Shown: piece by piece, positions 34,045-46,320 of the stretch
Numbering within the stretch: the stretch's first letter is position 1
Layout of the letters: the number at the start of each line of letters is the position of its first letter
Assembly (NCBI RefSeq): GCF_028640845.1
Contig: NC_080540.1
Coordinates: 276,473,524 to 276,537,523, forward strand
Direction of reading: 5' to 3'
DNA: 64,000 bases
Source: Ahaetulla prasina
Lineage: Eukaryota > Chordata > Lepidosauria > Squamata > Colubridae
Translations under genes and position numbers: made by a program
The notes under the pieces: generated by a model
The model's input: the letters and a program-made list of their open reading frames with translations, nothing else
What the model was told of the DNA's origin: nothing
The model's database searches: none

Positions 34045-34283
34045 CAGAGGTTCCCAATCTTTTTCGCCCGCGGCTCCCCCGGAAATCCGACCTGCAACTG
34101 CGCATGCGCACCAGACGCGCCCGCGGCTCCCCCGGAAATCCGACCTGCAACTGCGCATGCGCACCAGACGCCCCAGAAATGGCGCATCAGCGCCGGACCC
34201 AGCGGGCGCAGATATTCCGCGGCGCCCCCATGACGATAGCGCGGCTCCCTGGGGAGCCGCGGCTCACAGTTTGGGAATCACTG
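34045..34283. mobile_element. hAT MITE, 239 bp, perfect 8-bp TSD, internal tandem duplication
   Basis: Ends CAGAGGTTCCCAA and TTGGGAATCACTG. Identical flanks CTGTGGAG at 34037-34044 and 34284-34291. The GC-rich interior holds a 53-bp tandem duplication (34065-34117, 34118-34170); each unit contains TGCGCATGCGCA. The neighbouring DNA is AT-rich. Confidence 0.95.
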
Positions 34284-34635
34284 CTGTGGAGCCTTCTTCT
34301 AAACAGTCCTCCTTAGAATTATTTTATGCACTTTAATTTGCATATGTCAGTATGTAATACTAAACACTGAGTGAGGCCTGCCTTTCAAATATTCTATTTG
34401 GTTTTTTTAATCCTCTTTTCAAGATTACTTGTTTCCTTTGTTAGGAAATATTTGATGTACAGAGACCATCAATAAAGAATTGTTTTACAATAAGTTTCAA
34501 TCCATTTCCTCCTCCAGTTTTCTTCCCCACCACATTCATTAAGCTTCCGATGCTGAAAATAAAATAATGGATGTAATAAAAACAGAACAGGGTGGCCAAA
34601 TTTGATACTCAAAGCAGAAAAGGATAGGTAGTGAT

Positions 34636-34898
34636 CAGTGGTGAAATCCAAATTTTTTTACTACCGGTTCTGTGGGCATGGCTTGGTGGGTGTGGTGTGG
34701 CTTGGTGAGCGTGGCAGGGGAAGGATACTGCAAAATCCCCATTCCCTCTCTACTCCTGGGGGAAGGATATTGCAAAATCTCCATTCCCACCCCACTCTGG
34801 GGCCAGCCAGAGGTAGTGTTTGCCGGTTCTCCAAACTGCTCAAAATTTCCGCTACTGATTCTCCAGCACCTATCAGAACGTGCTGGATTTCACCCCTG
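34636..34898. mobile_element. hAT MITE, 263 bp, perfect 8-bp TSD
   Basis: Ends CAGTGGTGAAATCCA and TGGATTTCACCCCTG. Identical flanks GTAGTGAT at 34628-34635 and 34899-34906. Contains a direct repeat of about 50 bp (gggaaggata-tgcaaaat), two units at about 34720 and 34760. Confidence 0.95.
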
Positions 34899-35084
34899 GT
34901 AGTGATTCAACTCTAGATTCAATAAAATCACTCCAAACCAATGAATGTACACTGGGTAGTCAGGATCTAAAATATGTCAGAATATGAATATTCATGGACT
35001 GGAATACATCAGCCAGTGAGGCTTATTTGGAAACAGAAACTTAAGTCTGAAATCTGGGCATGGCTTAGACAACTGAGTCTGTGC

Positions 35085-35545
35085 AGAAGCTTAGGACCGG
35101 GCTACTTACGGGACCGTCTACTGCCGGCCTCTATCTCCCAGTGTCCGGTGCGTTCCCACAGAGAGGGACTCCTCAGGGTGCCGTCAGCCAAACAATGTCG
35201 ACTGGCGGCCCCCAGGGGGAGGGCCTTCTCTGTGGGGGCTCCTACCCTGTGGAACGAGCTTCCCCCTGGGCTTCGACAACTACCTGACCTCGGAACCTTT
35301 CGCCGCGAACTTAAAACTTATTTATTCCGTTTGGCTGGACTGGCTTGATTTTAAATTTTAAATTTTAATTGTGGGTTTTAAATTCTGTAATTTTTATGGG
35401 GTGTAAGGTTATTTTAAATTTTTTGGCTAATTTTGAATCAGTTTTTTAAGGGTTGTTTTAATTATGGTGTATGTTTCTGTTTGTATTTTATTTGCCTGTT
35501 CACCGCCCTGAGTCCTTCGGGAGAAGGTTGGTATACAAATTAAAA
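35085..35545 (+). mobile_element. L2-type LINE 3' end
   Basis: A C-terminal coding remnant with an open stretch to 35348 (gtggaacgagcttccccctg; an FRRELKTYLFRLAGLA C-terminus), a 3' UTR, then accgccctgagtccttcggg. Same lineage as 15895-17670, and among the better preserved 3' ends. Confidence 0.85.
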
Positions 35546-35669
<124 letters not shown>

Positions 35670-36589
35670 AGCCCTGTATAGAGGAGGCTCTTTTTGTATT
35701 AAGCTCTGTGCTTAGCTCTGAAATGAAACAAGCCTGGGCCTGTCTGTCTGCTGAACTCAAACTAGAAACTGATCTCTCTACTTGTTACCAAGTTGAAAGA
35801 ATTCTGCTATTGGTATTGTAAAATTTATTTCATCTGTTATTATGTATATAAAGAAAAGTTAATGAATCCTGCTGAATCAGTTATCTGTGTGTGCTTCTGG
35901 ATTTGATTTTTGCAAGAAACCCTGACAAAATATACATTCTGATAATAATGTAAAAACAACACCTTCTGTGTTATATTTTTAGAAATAAGTAGAAACAAAT
36001 GCTGGGTTGATATTATGTTCAAACAGAGGAAGACAAGGGGTTGATCTTCTCACCACCTTGATTCTTAAAGAACAGAGGAAAGTTTTAATCCCCCCCCATC
36101 TGAACACTAACCCAAGAATCCTGAGTTATAGTAAATGACTTGAAACACAAGCCATATGATTAAACACAAGCAGATAGGATCAGAAGTGCTATGCATTATG
36201 ATTCAGGTCAGGGTCTCATTTGTCTTTTTCATGTCATACCATTTGTCACGTCTGAAGAAGGAATCACAACAAATATTCAGTGTCATTTCTAAATATTATG
36301 TAACCAAATACATAGGATATGATTAATAATTTATAATGACATGAAAATGATTTCCAGCATTTCATGATTTGTCGCTTCAAGCTGTGTAAAAGTCATTCAT
36401 TTAATTTGGCTGTGCCAAGGACCTCTGCACGTGTGTGTAGGCTCAATAGTAGCTTTGTTCTGGCAGTACAAATTTAGAGTACAGTATGTACCACAGTAGC
36501 ATTGCAAGAAAATCCTGCTCCTTATTAGTGTCACCGAAAGGATATGGGTAGAATAAAAATTTGCTCTCATTTTATATACTAGTGGTTTG
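35670..36589. other. no recognised feature
   Basis: No feature recognised. Confidence 0.4.
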
Positions 36590-36834
36590 CCCTGTTCATG
36601 TAAGTGTGAGCCGTTTTGGTAGTTCCTTGATTGGGATATTGTTTACTGTTAGCCTGTTTGTCTCGAGTTGACAGTTCCTTAATTAAGGTATTTTCTGCTT
36701 CCTAATTGTTGGTCTTATGTTAATCTTGATGTTAATTTCTGCTCATCTGGGTACTGATTGCTGATGGGGAAGTATTTTGGTCAGCTTGTTTACTTTTTGG
36801 CCTTTTGACTGTCTCTTCTGAATGGTATGTAGAT

Positions 36835-37024
36835 TGTTAAGTTCGGGAAGTAACGAGGCTGGAGACCAGGGTAGTGACAACAGCTCTTTAATATAGGGTG
36901 AACCCAGCAACAGGCTGGGGGAAAAACCTCTCCTTTTATACAGTTCTGCTGGAGGCTTCGTCCAATCAGCAACGTGCTGATTTCCCGCTCAAATATTTAA
37001 AGGCACAACTGTTAATACATAACA
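36835..37024 (-). repeat. gypsy 3' LTR
   Basis: 190 bp, identical to the other LTR. On the minus strand it carries TATAAAAGG (36932-36940) as a promoter and ATTAAA (36887-36892) as a possible polyadenylation signal. Confidence 0.95.
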
Positions 37025-37329
37025 CTCCTCCCCTCCCAGAAAACACTTGGTCTTATTTACATATTTATTTACATGTTATTTTTCGACGTAGTCACGCAAA
37101 TAACCTGGGCGTCTCCTAGTTCTTTCTGACCTGCGCGGTTCAGTTCTGGGTGGTGTTTTGAGCTGGTCGGAGGGGCTGTTTTCTCCTCCCAGCTCTTTCT
37201 CTGGGCCATCGGGCTCTGGATTATTGGCCGACTCTTTTTCTTGGCCATCCGGCCTTGGATTAATTTTGGAATTTTCCTGCTGTTTCCTCGGGGACCTGAT
37301 GGCGTCGCTGGAACTCTGGGACCTCAGCT

Positions 37330-40300
37330 AAGTCTTGCGCCTCCCGGGTCATTGTCAGCTGTGGATTCAAAGTGGTATTGGTCATTACCTGTCTCTGTTG
37401 GTTTGGTTTGGTCAGTTATTCGTTTCCTTAACTGATCTATGTGGCGCCGCCACACTCGGTTGTCTGGTAGCTCTACCACGTCGATTTTGGCCCTGTTACT
37501 TTTGTTACTTGTCCGGCGACCCAACTCGGGCCGTCCCCATAGTTTCGGCCCACACCCGGTCGCCTATGCTCATTTCCTTGTTTTTCTAGCTCCCCTTGTA
37601 ACCCTCGGTGTGTAATGGGGTTCAAACGTCAAGTGGGCACGGAGTTTCCGTCCCATTAGCAATTCGGCTGGGCTTTTCCAGTGGCTGTGCTTGGGGTTCT
37701 GTGCTGGACGGCTAGGAAAAAGTCTATTTTGTTTGCCAGTCACCTGGCTTGAGCCTGGACAATGCCTCCTTAGCGCCCGGACGGAACGCTCTGCAAGGCC
37801 ATTCGACGCAGGGTGGAAAGGTGCAGAGAGGGCATGTCGGATGCCTTCCTCTGCCAGGTACTCTTCAAACTGGGCTGCCGTGAATTGGGGCCCATTGTCG
37901 GACACCAGAGTGTCCGCAACCCGTGAGTTGCGAATAGGTGGCGCAGGGTTGCGATTACTGCTTCGGCTGTGGTGGACTTCATAAGTATGATCTCTAACCA
38001 TTTGGAAAATGCGCCCACCACCACTAGGAACGTTTGGCCGTGAAAGGGCCAGCAAAGTCAATGTGGATTCTTGACCAAGGCCCTTGGGGCTTTTCCCATT
38101 CTCTGACTGGGGCTGTTGGGGTAGCGGTCTGGACTCTTGGCAAGCTTGGCATTTCCCTACCCTCTCAGCAATCTCTGCGTCCATGAGTGGCCACCATACA
38201 TAGCTTCTAGCTAACCCTTCATCCTTACGATGCCTGGGTGACCTCGTGGAGGAGGTCCAATACCTTGCCCTTAACTTAACAGGAATTATTACACGATCAC
38301 CCCATAACAGGCACCCCTTGAGCCGAGAGCTCATCACGTTTCTTAACAAATTCTTTGAACCGTTCGCCCGGGCTGGCCACCCTCTGTACCCAACCGAGTA
38401 CAGTCCTTAACACAATGTCGGTATGATGCCGAGCCACTTCCTTTGATGTGACTGGGCCAGAGTCCAACGAGTCAATAAGGAGGATGGGTGTCCCCGGAGT
38501 GGGGTCTTCGGTCGCCCCTGGCAGTGGGCATCGGCTCAATGCGTCTGCATGCCCCACTTCTTTCCCCGGTCGATGCTGCAGCTTGTATGAGTAAGCGGCT
38601 AAAAATATAGTCCATCGGGTCAAACGTGGCGAAAGTGCCACAGGCGTTGGCCGGTCGCCAGCCAGTAATCCCAGTAACGGTCTGTGGTCAGTCACGATTT
38701 CAAAATTCCGCCCAAAGACATACTCATGGAATTTTTTGACCCCTGATACAATGGCTAATGCTTCTTTGTCTAATTGGCTGTAGTTCCTCTCTGGGAGGAC
38801 ATCGTTCTAGAGTAGAACGCTATAGGGGCTTCTGTGCCGTTTGAAGTCTATGGCTGAGTCCAGCCCCCACCCCATAAGGGGACGCATCGCAAACCAGCAC
38901 TAGGGGTAGTGAGTCGTGATATTGGATGAGCAGGCTAGCACTTGAGAGCAGGTTCTTTACTGCTTCAAAAGCCCTATTTTCTGACTTTCCCCAAGACCAA
39001 ACAGTATTTTTCCTAAGAGCCTATGCAGCGGTTCCATAGCAGTTGCTTTGTTCTTTAAAAGACCGCGTAAAATTAACCAATCCCAGGAATGCCTGCAGCT
39101 CTGCTTTGTTTTTGGGCGCTGGAGCCTTCCTAATTGCCTTAACCTTGCTCTCAGTAGGGTGAATTCCTTTCTTGTCTATCCGTAGCCCAAGAAATCGACC
39201 GATTCGACCCCTATCTGACATTTATTTGTCTTGACTTTTAATCCGCTGTCCGGAAAATGCTCAAGACCTTTCTTAACCGCTCCCCCAATTCCTCCATGTT
39301 TTCCCCTGAAATTAGGACATCATCGAAGTAGGGAACTACCCCTGGGAGCCCTTGCAGTAGTCGTTCCATCAGGTTTTGGAACAGCCCTGGTGCCACACTA
39401 ACCCCAAATTGCAATCGGTGCACTTGAATGCCCCCTGTGCGTCACAATCGTTTGGGCTTGGCTGTGCGGGCGTCTACTGGCAGTTGTTGGTAGGCTTGGG
39501 CCAAGTCTAACTTTGCAAAGACTTGCCCTTGCCCCAAGGAGTGCAATAAATGTTGCACTACGGGAACCGGGTACGCGCTTTTCTGTAAGGCTTTGTTAAG
39601 CGTCGCCTTGTAGTCAGCGCAAATTCTAATTGACCCGTCCGATTTGATGGGGGTGACGATTGGCGTCTCCCACTTTGCGTGATCGACTGGCACCAAAATC
39701 CCCTGGTTTATGAGCTTGTCCAGCTCCTTATCAATTTTGGTTTTAGGGCAAAGGACTCTCCTCGCCTTAAGCCTAATGGGGGCTACCTGGGGTCTAAGTT
39801 GAAGGAAATAGGGGTCCCCTTGTACTTGCCCAGGCAGTCCTTGAAGACATCTTGAACTCGTTAAAGAGAATGTCTTTCAAATTGCAGTCACTTCTGTAGA
39901 TGCCAGTCACTCCCATGCCCAGGGCACGAAACCAGTCTAGTCCCAACAGACTGGGCAGAGTTCCTTCGACGATCGTGATGGGCAGGGTCTTTTGTGAGGG
40001 CCGTACTCGACTCGGACGGAGGTGGTCCCTCGAACAGGGATGCGATTCCCTGGTAGTCGTGGCACTCGTAGCCGCTGTGCTTGCAGATGGCGCTCGACGG
40101 ACGGCAGCGACTTCGCCAGGGTGTCCCAGGACATGATGGTGATCGCTGATCCCGTGTCTACTTCAAGCCTGCACCGTACTCCCTCGATCTTGGGCTTTGT
40201 GAAAATCTTCTTTCCACTTTGGTTGAGGCGCGCCTATAATGACAGTCGTTTGGTTAGACTTGGCGCCTTTCTTGTTTGAACCAATCGCGGGCCGCCTTTC

Positions 40301-40340
40301 CGGTTCCGCTTTGATTGGCCGATTTGAATTTTCGGCGGAA
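37330..40340 (-). pseudogene. gypsy pol remnant: protease, RT, RNase H, integrase
   Basis: Minus strand, in order. Protease: VDTGSAITIMS with the DTG triad at 40150-40158. RT: WETPIVTPIKSDGSIRICAD, FAKLDLAQAYQQLP, then HRLQFGVSVAPGLFQNLM and the catalytic PYFDDVLISG (aspartates 39319-39324). RNase H: a VCDASPYGVG-type site near 38886 and TDHRPLLGLL with HADALSRCP. Integrase: zinc-binding CQACQ, then the three catalytic acids in DFAGP (38057-38059), SDNGPQF (37897-37899) and NGLAERS (37789-37791), and a C-terminal RVWRRHIDQLRKR. All catalytic residues I could locate are present. The frame is lost at about 40000-39700, 39440-39475, 39055-39075, 38700-38800, 38040 and in the integrase N-terminus. 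The first histidines of the zinc-binding domain are obscured by one of these breaks. Confidence 0.9.
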
Positions 40341-40353
40341 GGTTGGGCGCTCT

Positions 40354-41094
40354 GCAAACCTGAGCTAAGTGTCCTTTCTTCCCACACCGCCGGCATGTTG
40401 CGTCTTTAAACCTGCAGCGTTGGCGCTGATGCTGCCCTCCGCAGCTTCCGCACTCGTCACGGTCCTCAGTGTCGCGTTTCTCGGTCCGGCAGACCCTTCC
40501 TCATCCTCGCCTCACCTTCGGATTCGGACTGAATCTCCTCCTGGTGTACTGGCGTTGGGTTTGCGCTCGCCTTGGATTGAAGAGGCTTTTGCAGAGTCTC
40601 TGCTGCTTTAGTAGACATTTCATGTGCTCTGGCCTCGTCCAGAGCGGTGGCTAGTGTCAGGTTGCTCCTGGCTAGCAGTCGCCGTGAGGCGGATGTCCTT
40701 GACCTCGGATGAGTTGCTCGAGTAGCACCTCGTCTAAGTCTCGGTATCCGCAGTCCTTGGGCGCTCTTCTTAAAGCGCCATGTAGTCACCGATGGACTCG
40801 CCTCCATCTGTCTCGTTCTCCGAATTCAAACCGCTGCACGTATTTGGACGGCGCCGTGCGAAATGGTTCTTCAGCAAAGTCTGCAGAGTCGGCCACGATA
40901 CCGATTGTATCGGCGTTGGCTCTGCCAGGCTTCCGCAATCTCGACACCTCCGCCCGCAATGGCTTAGGAAGTAAGCCGCTTGCGGTTATCAGGGATCCTG
41001 CAGTTCGTTGGCTTCTAGAAAGCTTTCAAACGGGTCATATATGTTCCCATTTCTCCTTGCCCGGGTTGTACGGTGCGGGTGGCGTGTTTGCCAT
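40354..41094 (-). pseudogene. gypsy gag remnant with two CCHC zinc knuckles
   Basis: A plausible start ATG lies at 41094-41092 on the minus strand (MANTPPAPYNPGKEKWEHI, then a frame break near 41040). It continues with DPFESFLEANELQDP in another frame. A capsid-like region follows, with an ATALDEARAHEMSTKAAETL helix segment at about 40600. The nucleocapsid has two knuckles at 40354-40452, one CX2CX3HX4C and one CX2CX4HX4C (CRRCGKKGHLAQVC). The protein would package element RNA. Confidence 0.85.
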
Positions 41095-41191
41095 TTCCGC
41101 GTTTCTGCCCTGAGTTTGCTGGGTTCGGGACTAGCGTGCTTCAGCTCGGTTCTGGTTCTCCTTAGCCTCGAGATCCCACCTTCGTCGCCAA

Positions 41192-41381
41192 TGTTAAGTT
41201 CGGGAAGTAACGAGGCTGGAGACCAGGGTAGTGACAACAGCTCTTTAATATAGGGTGAACCCAGCAACAGGCTGGGGGAAAAACCTCTCCTTTTATACAG
41301 TTCTGCTGGAGGCTTCGTCCAATCAGCAACGTGCTGATTTCCCGCTCAAATATTTAAAGGCACAACTGTTAATACATAACA
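41192..41381 (-). repeat. gypsy 5' LTR
   Basis: 190 bp, identical to 36835-37024; transcription would start here and run toward lower coordinates. Confidence 0.95.
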
Positions 41382-42770
41382 TAGATGTTATTTATCTCTA
41401 TGTGCCTGTTGATGCTCAATTTGTATGAGTGCCAGGCTTCCAGGAATTCTTTAGCATTTTTGGACTTGGTCTAAGAGGCTCACTGTTTCCCAGTTGAAAC
41501 TGATTAAATCTGTCCATGTGTTGTGAAATTAAGGAGTTTTCATCATATCTTCTGACTGCTAGTTAGTGTTCATGGATGCACTCTGCTAATCTTTTGCCTG
41601 TTTGTCCTATTGCAGTCCTTACATTGTATGCTGTAAATGACTCTTGTGTTTTCTTCCAGGGCTGCTGGATCTTGTGGTTTACTTAGGATATTCTGGAGGG
41701 CTTTAATTGGTTTGCATGCTGTGGTGATGCCACGTGGTTGTAATGATCTGTTGTGGTTTGAGATATTTTTGATGTATGGCAGTGTTATCTTTTTAAAAAC
41801 TTGTACTGGTTGTACTACCAATTGGGTATATTTACTCTTGTATATTGGGTTGAATGTCAGGCACTTTTTGATGAAGTTGCAGGATATCTATTTTGCTGGA
41901 AAATGTTGGATAAATGATCTGCTTCTTTTTCTGATGTTCAAAGTTGCTGCAATGTGTTTATATTCATATAAATACGTTCATAATATATGTTATAGTGCTG
42001 TTACACAGCTTGTTGGAGGTTGTTACTTTAGTAATGTAGCACTTGGTTGGTGTGGGTAGTTTTACAGTAGACTTGTGTTTCTAATTCGAATCACTGCCTC
42101 TGCTGGTGAGGAAATCAGGAAGGGTAACATGCTGTTTTCTTCTTCCCCAATGAATTTTATTCCTTTGAAGATGTTGTTGATGATTTTGCATATGTTCTCT
42201 AGTTAGTCCTTTTTTATTATGACAAAGATGTCGTTTACACACTGGATCCATACTTTGCATTGTATGTACTGCAGTACGCTATTGGCTATTTGTCCTGAAA
42301 GTGGTAATTCCATGGGTGTTCTTTTGATTTGTTGATATATTTGTCAGTTGAACTTAAAGTATATGGTTAGGCAAAGGTTGACAAAATCAATGGTTCTAGA
42401 TATTTCAATCTTAGTGTATTTGGTTAGGTTGAGTGTTCTGTGCTGTCATGTATTCTTGGCTAATTCTGGGTCTATGGATGTAAAAAGTGCTATGATATCA
42501 CGATTTCATCTTCATCTATTGTCATGACTTTGATTCTTTGAAGGCACTGTTGTGGGGAATTGGTGTGTTTGCTTCCTTCTTTGAGGTGGCTCCAAGTTTT
42601 TTTGTCAATTCTTTAGCGATGTCACTGAAATGGCATTGCCTTTCTGTAGGCAAGTGTTGTATTCTGCACAACAATCTATAGATAGAAAACCAGTTGTCTT
42701 CAGCCATTAGCTTCTAGGTGGGCCATGATCCTGTCTTCTTAGATACTGGTTTAGATTGAACCATTATAAT

Positions 42771-45084
42771 ACCTTTCCTGCAGGCACTGATGCTTAATTC
42801 AGACTATCTAGTTCAAAGTAACGAAAAGTAAAAGTAAAAATAGAACTTGGTATAGCAATAGCTCATGCTGAGAATAATTATAGTATAGACTTAATGTTGA
42901 AATTTCTTATACTAAGTACCGCAAACATTGTTAATACCTCTTTCTCAAAAGCATTCAAACTCACGTTTCATTGTGGAAAAAGAACTGTTCGCAGATGCCA
43001 GAGCCAACGTAAACAGCAACAACCAAAGATCCATTCCTCTCGATTCTGCAATTGCAGAAAAAGATAATAGTATAAATCTCATTATATAAGACGGAAACAC
43101 CATTTCGCTTCTCTGCTGTTTTAGTGGTGAACTGGATGGAATAAAGCCAAGGAAGGGACTAGACTACAATAAATATTATGACCTTGTAAAGTTTTATCAT
43201 ATATTGAATCTGTAAGCAACAATAAATTATGAGGGTGCTGACCGGTAAATAAATAGACATTCCAGGACACGCATTCATTTTATACCAATAAAATTATCAT
43301 CAAAGAAACTTGGAGGTTCTTGATGAGTGTCTTCAAATGTTTTATTATCAGGTCCCCTTAGGCATGAAAGCCAGCTGGGTGACTTTTACCAGGAGGCGGT
43401 GAGTATAGGAGAAATATACTATTATACCAGTGCCATGCAGAAAAAAAAATATCCTTTTTCTATCAATTCTCATAGGCAAGAGATTTTGTGTTACCATTTT
43501 TTAAACAGAAAATTTGGATTGCATTTTTCTGCTTTTTATTATATACTTATTGAATGAAAAGACAGTTAAAGGACTATTCTATCGTCCACCGGATAATCAT
43601 CTCTCGAGGGGGGGTGTTATCCATACTTCCCAAGGGAAGACCCTTTGAAGAATTTTCTCCCATTGGATTTTTTTCAAAAGGGGAAGAATAGGAAGCCAGG
43701 CAGATTTTAGTGTAATGGAAGGATATGCAGCTTCTCCATGAAAAGAAAAAGTGTGCTATGATTCAATTGTTGGAAGTCACAAGCCACAAGTCATAAGCAT
43801 AGTGTTTTGACCTTGTATTGGGGAAAGAAATGTACCCCCAAAATCAAAGCTTTGTTACCTTTTGGTATGTTCAAAAAGGGATGGACAGGTACCCCAGCTC
43901 TAGAGCTTTAGATTCAACAGGAAGGAACAAAAAAATTAAGAAGAAAAGAAGCAGAAACAGCAAAGCCATCATCTTCTATCTTGCAGAGCCTAGCCTGAAT
44001 GAGAACTTTAACCCATATAGTAGCTGAGCTGCAAGCATAATCCTATCTATGTAGTATATGTACTCCCTTTGGTCATCAGCACAAACTTCCAATATAAAAT
44101 CACCAAACAGCTGGAAATCTAGAATTAGCTGTATCAACAGATTTGGAGGGTTCCGGGTTCTGGAAACTTGAATTGATATATATTCCAAATAGGAATATAA
44201 CAATTATGATCTAGGAAAGCTGCCTGATTCCTGCAAACTAGGGACTTAAATCTCTCCTTCTGAATTTAATATGGCTTGGGTGTGTCAACTTGACTATTAG
44301 CAGGGGATTCCCCTGGCACAAGGCTTCAAAAAGACTGGCAACTACTAAACTGGCCAAAAAAATCATGCCTCAAGATATTATTAATTATGGAGAATTTTTG
44401 TGTTTAATATTATACAAGACTGTCAAGAGAAGCTTGATAATTATTCCATTTTTTATGATTTCCTAGGAAAGCCTATTGTTCTGTCCTGGCAATGCATTTA
44501 TGCATTCTTTTCAAACTACCTCATGGTAAGCCAGGCAATAAAAAGAAGAGAAAAAAACAAAGTGTGATATTTCTTTCTACGCAAAAGGGATCACAGGGAG
44601 ATTTCCACACCACAGGGCTGGCTTTGAAGGACTCCCCCCAAAGATATGTGCCAGTTGGAAAGAATTAAAATTCTCCACAAGTCTCCGCTGTTGCAAATGA
44701 ACTCGCAGGTCTCCCCCTCCAAGTTGGGATAAAAACCAACTTGCTGAACCAATGGCAAGTGTTAGCAACAAAAGAGCTATCTTCATTAGCCCATATTATG
44801 CTGTATTTATACAGAGTTGTTTTGTATTTAGGAACTTCACACGTGTAGTTAACCCTTGACTTTCCGTTAAATATTATTATAATTCCATTTTGCATAATTT
44901 TAAAGTAAGAATCAGAGCTTGAAAATTTAATAATGTAACAGCCAAACCATGGTTTCTCGGTCTCTCCTTTCTAATCATGCCTCAGTTTGCCGTTTTGTCT
45001 TCCTTTGAAACAAGTAAGACTTGTTTTGCAAGTCTATTTTCCCATATCAAATTTCTGTGTGATTGAAAGGCAAGAAAACAGAAT
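42771..45084. other. mostly no recognised feature
   Basis: A short second-family SINE fragment may lie at 43345-43400 (ccccttaggcatgaaagcca). The rest shows no repeat or credible ORF. Confidence 0.4.
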
Positions 45085-46320
45085 CCTGTAGAATATCTTC
45101 AATGGTGTAAGGATGGAAACAGCAGACGAGCTACTAAAGAGGAACTCATCAAATTTGACAACATCAAGCTGGGAGAAATAACCAACACCATAGAAGATAG
45201 GCTCAATATCCTTCTGGATCTTGACAGCCTAGAACAATCAGCTCTATCCAACAAAATGCAATTCACTGGTGAGAAACATAAGATATTACACTTAGGCAAG
45301 AAAAGCCAAATGCACAGGTATAGAGCAGGTGATACCTAGCTCAACAGCAGTAATTGTAAGAGGGATCTAGTGGACAACCAGTGGACAACCAGTGTGCTGC
45401 AGCTACGAAAAAAGCCAATGCAGTCCTAGATGCATCAACAGAGAAACAGTATCAAGGACATGTAAAGTGCTAGTAAAAAGGTAAAGGTTCCCCTCGTACA
45501 TATGTGCTAGTCGTTCCTGACTCTACGGGGCAGTGCTCATCTCTGTTTCAAAGCCGAAGAGCCAGTGCTATCCGAAGAAGTCTCTGTGGTCATATGGCCG
45601 GCATGACTAAATGCCAAATGCGCACGGAACGCTGTTACCTTCCCACCAAAGGTGGTCCCTATTTTTCTACCTGCATTTTTTACGTGCTTTCAAACTGCTA
45701 GGTTGGCAGAAGCTGGGACAAGTCATGGGAGCTCACCCCGTTACACAGCACTAGGGATTCGAACCGCCGAACTGCCACCTTTCAATCGACAAGCTAAGCG
45801 TCTCTTACCCACTAAGCCACCGTGTACTAATACAGCAGTGGTAAAACTGCACTTGTAATACAGCATCCAGTTTTTATCACCATAATACAAAAAAATGTTG
45901 AGACACTAGGAGAAGTGCAGAGAAGAGCAATGAAGGATGATAAGTAGTCTGGAGAGAACTGGGTATGTCTAGTTTAACAAAGAGAAGGACAAGGGATGAC
46001 ATGATAGTAATCTTCCATCTTTGAGAGATTGTCACAGAGGAAAGTGAGTTGACCTGTTCTCCAAAACTCCAGAGAGCAGGACAAGAAGTAATTGAAGAAA
46101 CCTTAACAAAGAGAGATCCAACCTAGAATTAAGGAGAAATTTCCAGTCAGTGAGAACTATTAATCTATATGTCAGTGAATGATTAATAGTTGTGGGTGCT
46201 CCAACACTGGAAGTTTTAAGAAGAGACTGCACAACCATTTGTCTGAATTGCTGTGTCTAGCTTAAGGAGGGGATTGGACTAGAAGACCTCCAAGGTCCTT
46301 TTCAACTCTGTTATTCTGTT
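45085..46320 (+). mobile_element. CR1 LINE remnant split by a Sauria SINE
   Basis: Decayed RT coding (an ELIKFDNIKLG-type stretch where FADD is damaged, then an EDRLNILLDLDSLEQ-type segment), the C-terminal region at 45840-46240 and the 3' end attggactagaagacctcca. The antisense SINE interrupts it at 45480-45824. Older than the CR1 at 595. Confidence 0.8.
45480..45824 (-). mobile_element. Sauria SINE, near full length, antisense
   Basis: ggtaaaggttcccctcgtac at the 3' end, tgctagtcgttcctgactct, ggccggcatgactaaatgcc, ttaccttcccaccaaaggtg, and the antisense tRNA head with gggattcgaaccgccgaact (B box) and gcgtctcttacccactaagc. The head is intact, so this is close to a full-length copy of about 345 bp. 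Confidence 0.95.

Larger units (their letters stand above)
36835..41381 (-). mobile_element. Ty3/gypsy LTR retrotransposon, complete, 4,547 bp
   Basis: Two 190-bp LTRs (36835-37024 and 41192-41381) are identical by direct comparison and have TG...CA ends. The 5-bp target duplication TAGAT is at 36830-36834 and 41382-41386. On the minus strand a purine tract GGGAGGGGAGGAG (37025-37037) abuts the 3' LTR. The primer-binding region next to the 5' LTR reads TTGGCGACGAAGGTGGGA (41174-41191); I cannot name the tRNA. The order gag, PR, RT, RNase H, IN is that of Ty3/gypsy. Two CCHC knuckles and the integrase C-terminus resemble the mag-type lineage (inference). Frame breaks interrupt gag and pol. Confidence 0.95.
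36590..42770 (-). mobile_element. old Penelope-like element (second lineage), interrupted by the gypsy element
   Basis: Minus-strand PLE remnant in two parts, 36590-36834 (3' region) and 41387 to about 42770. The join across the gypsy insertion is clean once one copy of TAGAT is removed. Coding remnants carry several stops and frameshifts. In the RT remnant the catalytic box reads as a VNDIFVI-type motif (42222-42242), with the first aspartate replaced. The linker-endonuclease remnant at 41570-41821 contains YIKNISNHNRSLQPRGI and VIYSIQCKDCN, the start of a GIY-YIG module. It is much more decayed than the PLE at 55315. Limits are approximate. Confidence 0.75.

Noticed and set aside
45480..45824. 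Possible tRNA gene on the minus strand
   Set aside because: The A and B boxes belong to the head of a Sauria SINE; no complete tRNA cloverleaf is expected or seen.
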